Shown here one piece after another: positions 10,301-22,160 of a DNA stretch of 64,000 bases (position 1 is the stretch's first letter; the number at the start of each line of letters is the position of its first letter). The stretch lies in contig JAEVLN010000012.1 in the NCBI GenBank assembly GCA_018350325.1, positions 2,067,991-2,131,990 on the forward strand, in the 5' to 3' direction. Below the pieces are notes generated by a model. The model ran no database searches. It was not told the origin of the DNA and saw only the letters and a list, made by a program, of their open reading frames with translations. The position numbers and the translations under genes were made by a program. This DNA comes from Globodera rostochiensis (taxonomy: Eukaryota > Nematoda > Chromadorea > Rhabditida > Heteroderidae).

Positions 10301-12311
10301 AAATGGGGGGGGCGGGGGGGGGGGGGTCAAGACGTATCAGAACACATCGGGAAAGTTTGGGCATTGGTGGGCGCGTTTCTTAATTTGTACCTCACCATTT
10401 TGGGGGTTCAGTTTGCCTGCATTCGGCCGCCTGGCCATCACGCCGAACGGGAACAGGCCATGGGCTTCTGCTTCTTCAACAATGTAACAATTTAATGGAC
10501 AAATAATTACCTATCAGCAAATTGGGGGGGGGGCACTTTTGCTCTGCCCGTTCATTTTCCAATGCGCGAGGATTAAGGTCGCCATCGCCGCCCGTTACAT
10601 CCAACAACGTTTTGCCGCTACGTGCGCGCGCATTGCCATCATCGATTGGGACGTGCACCACGGCAATGGCACGCAGCTGTGCTTTGAGAACGACCCGAAC
10701 TGCTTGTACTTGAGCATGCATCGGCATGACAACGGCAACTTCTTTCCCGGTAATATTTTGGTGGTTGCAGCACGATGTGCAGTCAGAGGAGAGCTTTGTC
10801 CCTGTTAGCCCCCTCCCCTTATGCCCCACACCAATTCAGGCACCGGTGCCGTGACGGAAGTTGGCATTGGCGAGGGCAAAGGCACAACCGTAAACATTCC
10901 ATTCAGCGGCGATGTGATGGGCGACGCGGAATATCTGTGGGCGCTTTTCCTCTTCCTTTGGCACTGATCAGAGCCTTCCTTTGGCACTGATCATCAGAGC
11001 CTTCCTTTGGCACTGATCATCAGAGCCTTCCTTTGGCACGGATCATCAGAGCCTTCCTTTGGCACTGATCATCAGAGCCTTCCTTTGGCACTGATCAGAG
11101 CCTTCCTTTGGCACTGATCAGAGTGATAATCTTTCAGTGCCGCGTGGCGAGTGCTCGTCCTGCCACTGCTCGACACGTTTAAGCCCGACTTTATTCTCGT
11201 CTCGGCCGGCTTCGACGCGGCCCAGGGCCACCCGGCGGCGCTCGGAGGGTTATTTTTTCTTTGTCCGCCCGTCGCATTGCTTTTTTTTGCCAATGTTTTT
11301 TATTTTAATTAACTTTCAGTTACAATTTGTCATCAAAAATATTCGGCTATTTCACTCGGACGCTAACGCAATTTGCTAATGGACGCGTGGTATATACAAC
11401 AGCCAATGTTTTTTTATCTTTTTTATTAGGCAAAATTTTAATCAAATTCTTTAAAAATGCCACTCAAAATAAACCGGGTCCCCAAATCCCGATTGGGTTT
11501 AAACACCGGGGTCATTAACCGGGTCCCCAAATCCCGAGATCATTAACCGGGTCCCCAAATCCCGAGATCATTAACCGGGTCCCCAAATCCCGAGATCATT
11601 AACCGGGTCCCCAAATCCCGAGATCATTAACCGGGTCCCCAAATCCCGAGATCATTAACCGGGTCCCCAAATCCCGAGATCATTAACCGGGTCCCCAAAT
11701 CCCGAGATCATTAACCGGGTCCCCAAATCCCGAGATCATTAACCGGGTCCCCAAATCCCGAGATCATTAACCGGGTCCCCAAATCCCGATTGGTTTTAAA
11801 CACCGGGGTCTCGTCTTAGCCTAACAATTTTAGGTGTTGGCGTTGGAGGGCGGCTACGAATTGTCGGCCATTTGCGACTCAGCCGAAGAATGTGTTAAGG
11901 TCGTCCCATTTGTTCTCTTTAATCGGTTGGGCTTAAGGGGAGGGGAGGCTTTTTAAGGGTCAAAACGTCCTTTGGTTTGATTGAATTAGCATTACTTATT
12001 CACATAATTAATCATAATTGTTTTAATCGCCTTAGGCGCTTTGTTCCAACGGCGGCGAGATCACACAGCTCAGCGCCGAAACGCTCGAACAAATTCCAAA
12101 CAATTCGGCACAGGAAACCATCCAAAAGGTTCTCTTTCCCCCCTCAATTTGATGGCATTTAATTGCAAAATGCCCCCCCCCCCTAATTAAGGTCATCGCC
12201 GTGCACAAGAAGCATTGGCCCTGCCTGACCGGCGTGCAGGGCATCAACACTTCGGAGCTGCACTGGCAGACCATCTCCCAACGCTTTTCCTCCCTCACAG
12301 TGCACTCGTGA
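7364..12311 (+). CDS. hda-4: Class IIa histone deacetylase (HDAC4/HDA-4 type)
   Basis: Seventeen exons (7364-7513, 7688-8121, 8258-8488, 8651-8938, 8987-9462, 9509-9745, 9780-9934, 9990-10118, 10160-10294, 10412-10483, 10578-10749, 10840-10936, 11138-11248, 11320-11389, 11834-11899, 12036-12128, 12192-12311) give 1,011 residues. The N-terminal half is Gln-rich and carries a 14-3-3 docking site of the class IIa type, [13 protein letters not shown] (about 8754-8793). The C-terminal deacetylase domain shows PPGHHAE, the zinc ligands in DWDVHHGNG and GFDAAQGHP, and LEGGYEL with the catalytic Tyr present. Family members repress MEF2 targets and shuttle between nucleus and cytoplasm on phosphorylation. 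Exon 1 begins at a clear ATG. The junction 9934/9990 is the least certain. Two introns hold minisatellites and one holds a dispersed palindrome. Confidence 0.93.
8576..8643. repeat. Short palindromic dispersed element, copy B
   Basis: Begins AGAGCACGGACCGATCGAGA and ends GGTCCTCAAGTCCGGGCTCT. The ends are inverted (AGAGC / GCTCT plus CGGAC / GTCCG). It lies in the HDAC intron 8489-8650. Confidence 0.8.
10963..11122. repeat. 27-bp minisatellite in HDAC intron
   Basis: About six copies of a unit containing AGAGCCTTCCTTTGGCACTG and a GATCATC junction; some copies lack the three-base ATC. The array fills most of intron 10937-11137. Confidence 0.9.
11460..11815. repeat. 28-bp minisatellite in HDAC intron
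   Basis: About ten near-perfect copies of a 28-bp unit (ACCGGGTCCCCAAATCCCGA followed by GATCATTA). Variant end copies at both sides share the GATTGGKTTTAAACACCGGG segment. It lies in intron 11390-11833, directly before the exon that encodes the catalytic Tyr. Confidence 0.92.
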
Positions 12312-13161
12312 GAGAATTCCAATTGAAATTGAAATTGAAATTCAATTGAATTGAATTCTGATCTTCGATCAGCTGCTGCACGCCCACCAAACAAATTACC
12401 TAATAAAATAATTTATTTCCGCTGGGTTCAATCATCTTTAACTTTTCTTTGTCCCACCCGCCCACCCCCTAATGATGTTTTGTGAAACATTTGGGGAAAT
12501 CTATCCGATAGTTTTCGTCTAGTCAAAAAGAGAGAGCCCTTAATTGTCCGCGACATAAGCGCGATTAGCGACAGAGTGATCTGATCAGTGATCACGACGA
12601 ATAGAAAAGAGAGGAGAGGGGTCCGACCATTGACAAAACCCTCCCCCCCCCATAAAATGTCCCCTCCACAATTTGTTTCCCCTCTTTCTCTGTTAATTAA
12701 TGTTCGGTTTTTCCTCTTTTTGCAAAAATTGAAAATGTGATTTTTATTTTTCGTAATATTTTACATACGACCAGTGAGTCAGCCAGCTCCCACCCCCACC
12801 CCCCCCCCCACAACAGCCGAAATGTTTAACATATTTTCAATTATTATGTAATTTGAATAAAGATTCTGTGTTTCACATCATTTTGTCCATGAAATAAGTC
12901 AAATGAATAAATTTTAGTGAACAATTAGAAAACATTTCTTACAAATAAATGGGCAAGGAAAATGAATGAAGCTGCAAGTTTGATAAAATCGAAGCAATGG
13001 AGATTAGGCAATAATAAACAGATAAAAGCTCAAATTTGTAAGATGCAAAAATGATAAACTAATCACAGGAAAAAATAAATAAAATGTGAATAAATAATGA
13101 GAAAGTGTCTGCGTTGAACAATAAAATTGTTAATGTCAACTAATTCCATTCAGCGCATGCC
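12312..13161. other. Convergent 3' region between HDAC and myosin I
   Basis: AT-rich DNA with no coding signal. A polyadenylation hexamer AATAAA at 12402-12407 lies 91 bp after the HDAC stop. Another is at 12856-12861. The left part has the short direct repeat TTGAAATTGAAATTG near 12323. Confidence 0.65.
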
Positions 13162-16100
13162 TCACGTTTCGGACACGTAATTGGCCGGGAATAGCCCCGT
13201 GCGCCCATCTAACCGTCCCTGCCACCAGCCGGAATCGTCCTTCTTCACCAGCTCGATCAGCTGATCTTTGACGAACGACAACTCATCGGTGTCCTGCGCT
13301 TCGTAGGCATACAAAGTCCGTAGCATCGGACCCGTCGGTTTTACCTTTTAAAATTTTGGCATTTACTTTGTTGTGTCACGGATTGTTGTTGGTGTTGAAC
13401 ATCTTTGTGTTCACCTGCGGTTTCGGCTTCAATGGTGGCGGTTTTTGCGGCGCTGGTCGATGCTCAGTCTGTTGATGTGCTCTTTGCTGCTGTTTCTGTT
13501 GTGTTGGCCGTTGTTGAAGAACATTGGCTAGTGCGTGTTGAGCTTGCGGAATAGCACCATTTGTTGTGGCCAAATGTTTTTGTTGTTGTTCGTCTTTTAG
13601 ATGATGAGGGGGCAATTGGTGCGTCTGCTGCATGGGCCTCTGGTGATGCCATTGTCCATTCGGTGCCATTGGCCGTTGGATGTCCACCACCGAATGCCGT
13701 TGTCCGGTTGGCTCTGAAAAGCACAAAATTTAACCTCAATCAAAAATTGCCTGAACTGACTGCTTTCGGGCGACAATCCCTTCAAAACAGTGACCACCAT
13801 CAGTCGTCCATTGGTCTTCAGTTGCGTTTTGGCCGCTTGGTGGCCGATTATCCCTCCTCCCCCGGAGGCGAGTTGAAACTCCACAAAACGCTCGACGCCG
13901 TCAATGAGCCGTACCGCAAACGGAAAAGTGGCGTGCGCCTTCAAATGGACGACAAAACGGTCGCGGAACTCCAACGGAAGAGGAGAACAACCGACGCGCT
14001 CTTTGCAACGTTTGCTACAAAAAAATATTTAATTAAATTAATTTTAAAAAAAGAAAAAAATAATCACTAAAGTGCCGCAAGCAATTCCGTCTTCAGCGGC
14101 GTCTCCACCAGCGAACAGTGCGAGTCGGCAACGGAAATGAGCACAAAATCGTCCTGCAACGTGCTGACACTGACAGCCCGAAGTTGGGTCAGAAGGATTT
14201 GCCTTCAAAAGGGAGAGGCGGACGGATTAGACTCGTCCCGTCCCCTCCGATGGACGGGGCCCGGCGGCATCGGTTTCGAACAAAAGTCTGTTTGCCCTTA
14301 ATCACCCACCCCAGCACCTCTTCACGACCTCCACCAGCTTCCCTTTGTTCACGCCGCTCTTCAACGGCTCACGCCCGACGAGGAACAAATATTTGGCAGG
14401 TAAGGAGCAAATCAGTCCGAGTGGGCTTCACAAACAAAAATTCGATTAGACATTTCACTCCAATTTGGTTGCCGCCAGAAATATTTTGTTTTCACCCTAA
14501 ATCGTCGATCGTATTTGACGACAGAGGCCGCAAAATGGAGGCGTTCGCGGCGTCCGATGATTGCCTGCAGTCCGGGACGTTGCTCCATCCCAATGTAATC
14601 TGTGGCGGATTCAAAGTTTAAGTCAAATGAATATAGTAATTAGGGCTCGGATTTTTAAGCATTTTGCCTGTTGTATTTCTGAAAATTGACCCTTTTTTTT
14701 GACTAAAAATATTCCACTAAAAACCGTTTTCTCTATTCAAAAAAAAAGATTTATTATTTACCCATTTTACACATTTATAATGTTTTTATGGAATTGTTTT
14801 GGTAGCGAAAGAAATTCCCGTACCCCCAACAAATCGACGTTCCAGGGAGAACCGACAGCGTTCCTTGCGTCCGCGCAGCAATGAAATGGCCTCATCCTTT
14901 AATCAGTTTATGTAAAATAAACTCATTAAACTCCATTCAATCCAATTCGATTTACTTTTTGTTTAAGCAAATGCTTTTTGGCGGTGAAGCGTCGGAAAGC
15001 GCGTTGGAGCACTCGCGCAAATCCGTCGAATTTGCGCTCCCTGGCCTCCTCCAACAGAAACAACGACTCCGGATTCCGAATGAAAATTTTGGATTGTCCG
15101 AGTCGGAATTCCGTCTCCACCAGCTCCGAAGAACGACAAATCAGCTCACAACCTTTCCTAAATGACAGCAACCAATTAATTCCAGTAAAATAAACGCTTT
15201 TCTGAGCTTCTTAAAGCCCAGACACACAAACAAATAAAAACGGATTGTCGGGATTTTTGGTAAATCACACACTTCACCTTGCTTCTCCGTGCCAATGGGG
15301 CCATGTTTCCGTGCACAAAATGGCGTAACGCCACAGAAAACGTTCAAAAGGGCGTCGGTATACAAAGCCGGCCCGTCGCACGCGAATGTTCTCACACAAA
15401 CCGAGGTAACGGACTTGGTGCAGAACTCTGAAAAGCAATGTAAAGGAATTAGAATGGAATCGGCACAAAAAGTGATGAAGTGCCCCCCCCCCGCTGAGTC
15501 GACCTTTGCTCGTTGAATTCCAACGCCCTTTTCCGTTCGTTGGGCTTTATGCAGCGGACATAGTGAGGGACACAGCGCATCAGCGAGTCCATCAAATAGT
15601 TGCACTGACTCTGCGAAAAGTATGACGATGGTTTTGATCAAAAAAACGATTGAACAAAAGTAACGGAAAATACTCTAATCTTTGTGGAGGCTGTCGTCGG
15701 CTTTTTGTTCGGGTCTTTCGACACGCAATCGACAAATAATTGACGCATGAACTGACTAAAACCCCAGTGAATTATATGCCTTAATCGACGAAACTCACTG
15801 TTCACTCCCAAGCATAAGCTGGACCAAATCGGCGTGCAAAATGTCCCTATTCCGATCACAAAAGCCATCAATTTGGTACAACACCTGATTAAGGAAAAGC
15901 CCAAGTAAATATATTCAACAGAATTAATCGTATAAATGCAATGAATGAACACACTTCTCCAGCATAATGTCGTACGATGAAACAGCCGGTGCCGGGTCGA
16001 AAGTGCTCATGGCCTTGCAACTCTCTGGTCAATAAGGACAACATTTTTTTGTCCGCCCCTTCGCTTTGTCCGTGCAATTGGACACAAACGTCGTCCAGAA

Positions 16101-18964
16101 CTGACATTATGCCTTAAATGCGACTAATAGAATTAAGGTAAATGTGAATTTTGATTGATATAAAATGATCACACTCTACCGACCAGGCAATGGTCGTTTC
16201 GCTTCGATCAGATCGCAGACAATTTTATTGTTGAAGAATTCAATTGGAGTCCATTGGATGCCCTCCGATTGGTACTCGTCCTGCTCCGCCTTCAACGTTA
16301 GTTCAATGAAAATTTGTTGCAGTTTTTCGTTTACAAAATTGATGCTAAAATATTATTGAATATTCAACGGAAACCATCAATCGCACTTTTTCTCACCAAA
16401 ACTGCTCGAATCCGTTCCGCTCAAACACTTCAAATCCGTAAATGTCCAACACGCCAACCGAAAGGTCAATCGAATGACGTCTGGTGTCCACGTCCAAGGC
16501 ACAATTAACGGAGGCAACTAAAATAAGAAATAAAAATACGCCCATCCGCCGCGTTTTGTTGAGGGAAACGGACCAATGAATTCGAAGAGGCGGTCATAGA
16601 GCGCCTTCGCCCATGCGTTCCGTGTATAGGCCGCCTAAAAATTGTTTTTTTTCCTCTCAAATTTGAGAATACAAAAAAAAGTTTAGGCGTAAAAGTTGCA
16701 TTTTTTGGGTTAAAAATGCAATAAATAACTGACTGACTTGCTCTTGATTGAGGCGCACTTCCACTTGCTCTCGAGTCGTACCCCATTTTGAATGGAGCTG
16801 TCTTGTGGTCAATTTTTCCTAAAATTCGATTTAAATGCCAAAATGATTCATATGCTTCCATTTCCCTCCACACCTTGATGTCTTCAACAGTCAGCCCAAG
16901 CAGAAAAGCGGGGAATTTGAGGTCTAAAACGAATATTCGAAAATCGAATTTTTGTAAACGGGTGGGAGAAATCCCGTTAGACAGAAGCCCTAAGAGATAA
17001 CTTTTAATTTTAGGATTTTTCGTTGCTATCCAAAAATAGATTATTGTACAACGGTGAATGAATGAATCACTGACATTTTTCGTCCGCCACCGATGCAAAT
17101 CCGTCATTGTCATTCTCAACAAAAGTGATGTTTCCGATGTGTAATGTTGCAGCCACGACAGTAAGACATTGGAGCTGGAGCTGATTGTCCAAACCGACCA
17201 TATTCATTGCGTTCTAAAGACGAAAGTTTAATGATTTGTACTTCAAAAACGGGTGGGTTAGAATTCGTTCTGCACATCCATTTAACTACTCGTCTGTGTC
17301 CGACCAATGTTTCAGCAAAAGCGCCTTGGTCGTCCGTTCCCTCGGCTTGAAAGCACTCCGAGCAGTTCAAATAGTTGAAATAGTCCGGCGTGGACAGTCC
17401 GAGCGACTGGCGAAGTTGAGCGTCCGCACCGGCCAACATTTGGTAGAAAATATGAAAGTTGCGCTCTCCCAACGCCGTCTGCACCACCCGAGATTTCTCC
17501 AACAAAAACGAGGAGATTCGACCTAATAAGAAGCAAACAAAAATATATGGGGCACATAAACAAAACTTCAACAAAAAAAAACACCTCCCAAAGGTTCGCC
17601 ACTGACACCAAAAACAATTTCCACGTATTTACCAAACCTTTAAAAAAGAAAAATAAATGGAATAATGGAAAAAAAAGGAGCAACGGGTGCAAAAAGACAC
17701 TGCACCTGCTGCTGTTCCAATTGCGCAGTGTTGCCGCATTTCCAAACGCTTCGAGCAACGGATTTGACTGCAAAATTGTCCCCTTAACCCTCTGAACTCG
17801 CTGCCCACCACCAGACGAGAATGTCAAATAGGACATTATATGCCTGAAAGTTGGGACAATTTACCAACAAATTTTTGAATTTTCCTCTATAAAAAAATTG
17901 AATTCGTTTTCTCACTTTGCGCACACGGTTTTGCCGGCCCCACTTTCGCCCGACACAATTACACATTGGCGTTCCCGGTCGATGAGCACATTGCGGAACA
18001 TTGCGTCGGCCAGCGCAAAAATGTGAGGGGCATTTTCGTATTGAGCAGCGCCTATGAAAAAGAGAGAAACGGTGATAAGACGATGGAAAAGAAAACCATC
18101 GTCACTTTCATTTTATTCATTCCCCCGACGGGCCCTGTGGCCTAATGGATAAGGCGTTTGACTTCGAATCAAAAGATTGCAGGTTCGAGTCCTGCCAGGG
18201 TCGAATAACTTTTTTGTTTTTTTTTTGATGGTTTTGTCAAAACACAATGCTTTTGTCAAGAATGTTTAAATTTTATAGACAAAAAATAAATTCAAAAACC
18301 TGTTGCATTTTATGAAATGAAAAGGTCAAAAAGCCCACCCATCCGCACCTTGGTACTGCTCCATCTCGTGCTCGTCAAACTTTGCCACCTGTGTAAACGG
18401 ATTTACACTGACAAGCACCGGTCCAATGTAAGTGAACATCGCGCGAGCGGCAAGTCGTCGACGCAAATTCTCAACAATTGCTTCATCCGCAAGTTGTCTG
18501 AGCAGTACCATGTCCTCAACCCCTGCAGCCGTATTCCTGGCCTGCCAATGACGAGCCTATAAAGAAGACAAATTGATCATTTTAAAAATAATGGTAACCA
18601 AAGACTGCACAAAATCCCATAACTATATTTCGTGGGGTATTGTTTTGTTTTGGCCTTGGTTTTTGTGCAATATTAGGCAATCACCTAAAGAATTGGGGTC
18701 CCGACGGAAAATGGTTTCAACGGTAAAAATATGTGTAGAAAACGAATCCGGGCTCGGATTTTGCAAACTCCCCAATTCTTTAGGATTGTCCAGTGTAATA
18801 ATTAATTATAATCATAACCATTTGTCACAAATTGATTCGGCACCAAAGTCGAAATTATTGGAAGGCGTTTGTTTCCCAATAAATACGAATGGAAGTTATT
18901 TTTCGCGTGTATTGTTTCCGAGAATGTGACGGTTTACCGCAATAAAATGGGATGAATGACTCAT
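13162..18964 (-). CDS. hum-1: Long-tailed class I myosin (MYO1E/F type, HUM-1)
   Basis: An actin-based motor linking membranes to actin. Reading the minus strand: a start in [11 protein letters not shown] followed by [14 protein letters not shown], the ATP-binding P-loop GESGAGKT (17928-17951), switch II region [19 protein letters not shown] (near 16450), actin-binding segment [31 protein letters not shown], converter, one IQ-like segment, a TH1 tail ([32 protein letters not shown]), a Pro/Gln-rich TH2 and a C-terminal SH3 (13162-13345; [24 protein letters not shown]). This domain order defines the amoeboid-type class I subgroup. Exon 1 (18938-18964, nine codons) is a proposal, since it joins in phase to exon 2 (18349-18556). 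A single-base frameshift seems to interrupt TH1 near 14400. Confidence 0.88.
18131..18203 (+). tRNA. tRNA-Arg (anticodon TCG)
   Basis: A 73-nt cloverleaf. The acceptor arm GGCCCTG pairs with CAGGGTC (one G-U), the D arm includes GCCTAATGGATAAGGC, the anticodon loop CTTCGAA (18162-18168) has TCG at 18164-18166, and the T arm is GCAGGTTCGAGTCCTGC with a perfect B box. No intron. It lies in the myosin I intron 18052-18348, on the opposite strand. Confidence 0.97.
18674..18800. repeat. Foldback repeat near the 5' end of myosin I
   Basis: The arms CCTAAAGAATTGGGG (about 18686-18700) and CCCCAATTCTTTAGG (about 18770-18784) are perfect inverted copies, with further partial pairing outside (GCAATCA / GATTGTC). 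It may be a small non-autonomous element inside the first myosin intron. Confidence 0.7.
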
Positions 18965-20159
18965 CTGAACAGCAAATGTTAGAAATGGATTGGCTGATGG
19001 ATGGGAAGGGAGTGAAATTCTCGAGCGATGGCGATTCAATGATGGGAAAGGCAAGGAACGCAGAAAAGGGGTCGAATGAACGAACAAATGAAAAAGGGAC
19101 AGTGGTGGGCAGAACAGCAGAGACCCCACCCCCCCCCCCCCCTCATTATAGTGATATTTGGGGGGGGGGGGTAAGGACGGGAGGAAGGAAGATGATGGAT
19201 GGTTGTTGGAGTTGTGGTCGGATTTCCGTCCTGTCCTCCTCATCTTCTTGTGAGGCAGTCATCACAAAGGAAAACAGAAAGCCGAACTCACAAGTTAGGG
19301 ACTTTCCCTCCCCCCAAAAAAACTGAAACGGGTAGAATCATAACACTAAAAGGTGAATGGTGTGGGAGCGGGGGGGGGGGGGGGCGGGCGGGGAGATTTG
19401 TTTTGTTGCAAGTTTTTTGCAGTGACGTCAACTTATATTAGAAACAGGAAATAATGTGGATACCGTGGGGGATGGATGAGGAGAGTTTTGGTATGATTTT
19501 GTGTTTGATGCGGCGGTAGTCGCAGTCGATTGACACAGCTCATCCATCTCACACACTCCCCGAAGAAATGAGGCAAGTGAAAGCTGTGCCCGCCCATTAC
19601 AAAAAGCGAACAGTGAAATGGGACAGTTGGCGAAATAAAAGCAGGGCTCCGATTCGTCCTTGAATGGCAAGTGCAGCACTTGAAAATGGCCCTCGATCTT
19701 AAATTAATTAAAACGTCCTTATTTTCAAGAATGCCCTTCAGCTAAATATTTGTAATTTTAATGGCAATTTATTTTTGGCATTGTGTAAAATTTTATATTT
19801 GCAATATTTGATGTTTTTCTCAACAAAATTGCTAATCTTAAAAATTAGTTTTGCTCAATTTTCAACCGTTAAAAATTATAAAAACTCGCCAAAAACGAAT
19901 CCTTCCGATAATTTTTGCTTAGCGGGGAGGCGGTGCTGATAACGCCGTCAGAAAAATACCTATTAGAGTTCAAATATATTTTAAAGAAAATCTAAAAAAA
20001 CATCAACGTTCATATGTTGATAATTGCGTATTTTTGGTTAATTGAAAATGGATCCAAACGCAGTCTGCTGGAGACTTGCTACTTTTGTTGAAAACGTTCC
20101 GGTTTATCTTTCTTTTGTATTAAACGGCTCCATCACAACAATCGGTCTTTTTAGATAAG
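18965..20159. other. Intergenic region
   Basis: Contains poly-C and poly-G runs (19128-19142, 19158-19170, 19369-19384), then AT-rich DNA. No coding exon or RNA gene was recognised. It probably includes promoters of the flanking divergent genes. Confidence 0.55.
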
Positions 20160-21628
20160 ATGAAGCCTTTGCAAAAGGTTTTTAGTTTATTTATTTGTTG
20201 CATCATTCTGATGCCATTATTGGATGCTGAATATGACAAACAAACTCGAATCTTCAAGTACGATAGTATTGAATACCATGTTCAGTCGGAGCCGCAGAAA
20301 CAAGCCAGGAAGATTAAGGTAAACTTAACATTCCCTTCGTCATCGTTCTGGTCACTCGGAACAAGTGGATTTTGTCTTCATCTCCAATTTTAAAATTTCA
20401 GTGCAAACTCAGTAGGAATATGTTTCTGAGCCACAATCCTGCCCGCCGGAATGCTTACGAAACGGAAGTTCGTGTGGCTTGTCGCTCCATTTTTTAAATT
20501 AATAACAAGAGTGCCATAACAAGACCCTTAAATTTAAAAAAAACAATAACAGCAACTTTTTGAATCGGAAACAATTTCTATATATATCCGAAAATTGACC
20601 ATATTTCTAAACAAGATATGCTTGCCTTTGTAGATCATATGCTGGGGTTCAGTTTCAGGGTTAAAATCGGTTGAAACTGATCAAATTCTAATTCTCGCAT
20701 AATAAAACTTAATATTGCTCGATAGTTTCTTATTCTTCTCCTATTCAGGTGAAGGCCGCGTCAAGCAATTGGGTGAAAATGCATTTCATTTAAATTATTA
20801 TTATCATCTAATTACTTTGAACAAATTATTAATAGGCAATTTGAATATTAATTCTGCCCTTTCTTTCAAAAGATTTATTGGATGTGCATCGATTACCAAA
20901 GATGTTCTTTGGAAAAAGGATGCGATCAGAAAATAAGCAGGAAACCCATTGATCCTCATCATGGTGTGAATGCAGGCGGTCTGAGTACAGGCGTGATACT
21001 GGCTATTTCGTGAGTGTATTAATTAAGAGACAACAATAAGCATTGACTAAAGAGCGGTTCTCGAACTATCCAATATTTTTTAGATTTGGCTCGCTTGCCC
21101 TTCTTATCATCTGCGGAGCTATTGCTGTTCTGATCATCTACAAGTTCTGTCCCACCGTCTTCGGCAGGTCCTTTTACCCATCAAAAATTTAGGTTAATTT
21201 GGTTCATTTCTCTTACATATTTCAGAAAGGCTTCTAAACGCGGAAGCAGCAACAAATCCTCGTTCGCTTCTGCTCATCGCACCACCATGATGAGTGAGAA
21301 AAGAAAATGTTGCGCTTCCCAATTGACTTTGCTTATTTCAGACCAAGCCTATTCAGCAATCAGCACCTACTTCAGAACAAGGCGCAACAAGACCAAGAAG
21401 GTTTCAGCATCGGCCAAACCGAACGAACCGACCAAATATCGGCCGGCGTCGAGCAAGCCCAGTGGTCACCCATCGTCAGGGGCAACTAAGCAGCAGACCA
21501 ATTTTGCAGTGTTTTCCGTAGCGTCCAAACCCATGAAGACCAAGTTTCCGTCATCAGCGACGCCTAAGCACCAGTCCAACTATCCGCCATCAGATGGCAC
21601 GTACTCTCAGTTTCAGCGTAAACGCTGA
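20160..21628 (+). CDS. Unrecognised single-pass type I membrane protein
   Basis: The first exon encodes a strong signal peptide (KVFSLFICCIILMPLLDA). A small Cys-containing ectodomain follows (CKLSRN... in an exon from about 20401, and YWMCIDYQRCSLEKGC from about 20868). Next comes one membrane segment (GVILAISFGSLALLIICGAI, then AVLIIY) and a basic Ser/Lys/Pro-rich cytosolic tail ending at 21628. Exons were joined at GT-AG sites. A short exon at about 20750-20775 (VKAASSNW) fits the phase but is uncertain. I do not recognise the family. Similar small nematode membrane proteins exist, and a receptor-like or cuticle role cannot be told from sequence alone. Confidence 0.65.
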
Positions 21629-22160
21629 CTTGATGTCAGTGACTAATTTATTCGATATTCCTCAACTAATCATTCCCCCTATTGTTGATTTTATGGTTGT
21701 CTCATATGCCTTACTCCCTGTCTCTCTATCAGAATATATACACATGTAATGTATATTGTATATTATGCGACCCGTTTTTAATTTAATTGTACAAAGGAAT
21801 GCTAACATATGGATGAAATAAATGAAAACTTCGAACTCGGGTCCGGCCGGTTATGGTAAAATTTCAGTTAAAAAAACCAGCGTTTAAAGTGCCATATTAC
21901 TCTTGGACAGTTATTAGTATAATAACATTTATGCCCATCCGCCGCTTGTCTATCACTCTTGAAATATTTTCAAAAAATTTCATTCCGACCCGCCCCTGAT
22001 AGGTTAGTAATAGGGGGTTCTGTATAATAGACTCCAATAGTGAAAATTGTATTTTTCGATCTCATTAAACATCATTCATTACACATAATGATATCGTACA
22101 GATTGGGGGGTCATCGAAAGCAAAGGAGGAGCCGCATCATCATCGGCGCACGCACTTCAG
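21629..22160. other. Convergent intergenic region
   Basis: AT-rich 3' DNA between the membrane-protein gene and the TFAM-like gene, with an ATGAAATAAATG segment near 21815 that may serve as a polyadenylation signal. No coding signal seen. Confidence 0.5.

Noticed and set aside
11460..11815. Regularly spaced 28-bp repeats resembling a CRISPR array
   Set aside because: The copies are directly adjacent with no unique spacers, inside an intron of a eukaryotic gene. It is a minisatellite.
13561..14070. 169-residue plus-strand open frame
   Set aside because: Antisense shadow of the myosin I TH1/TH2 exons, which match the family on the minus strand.
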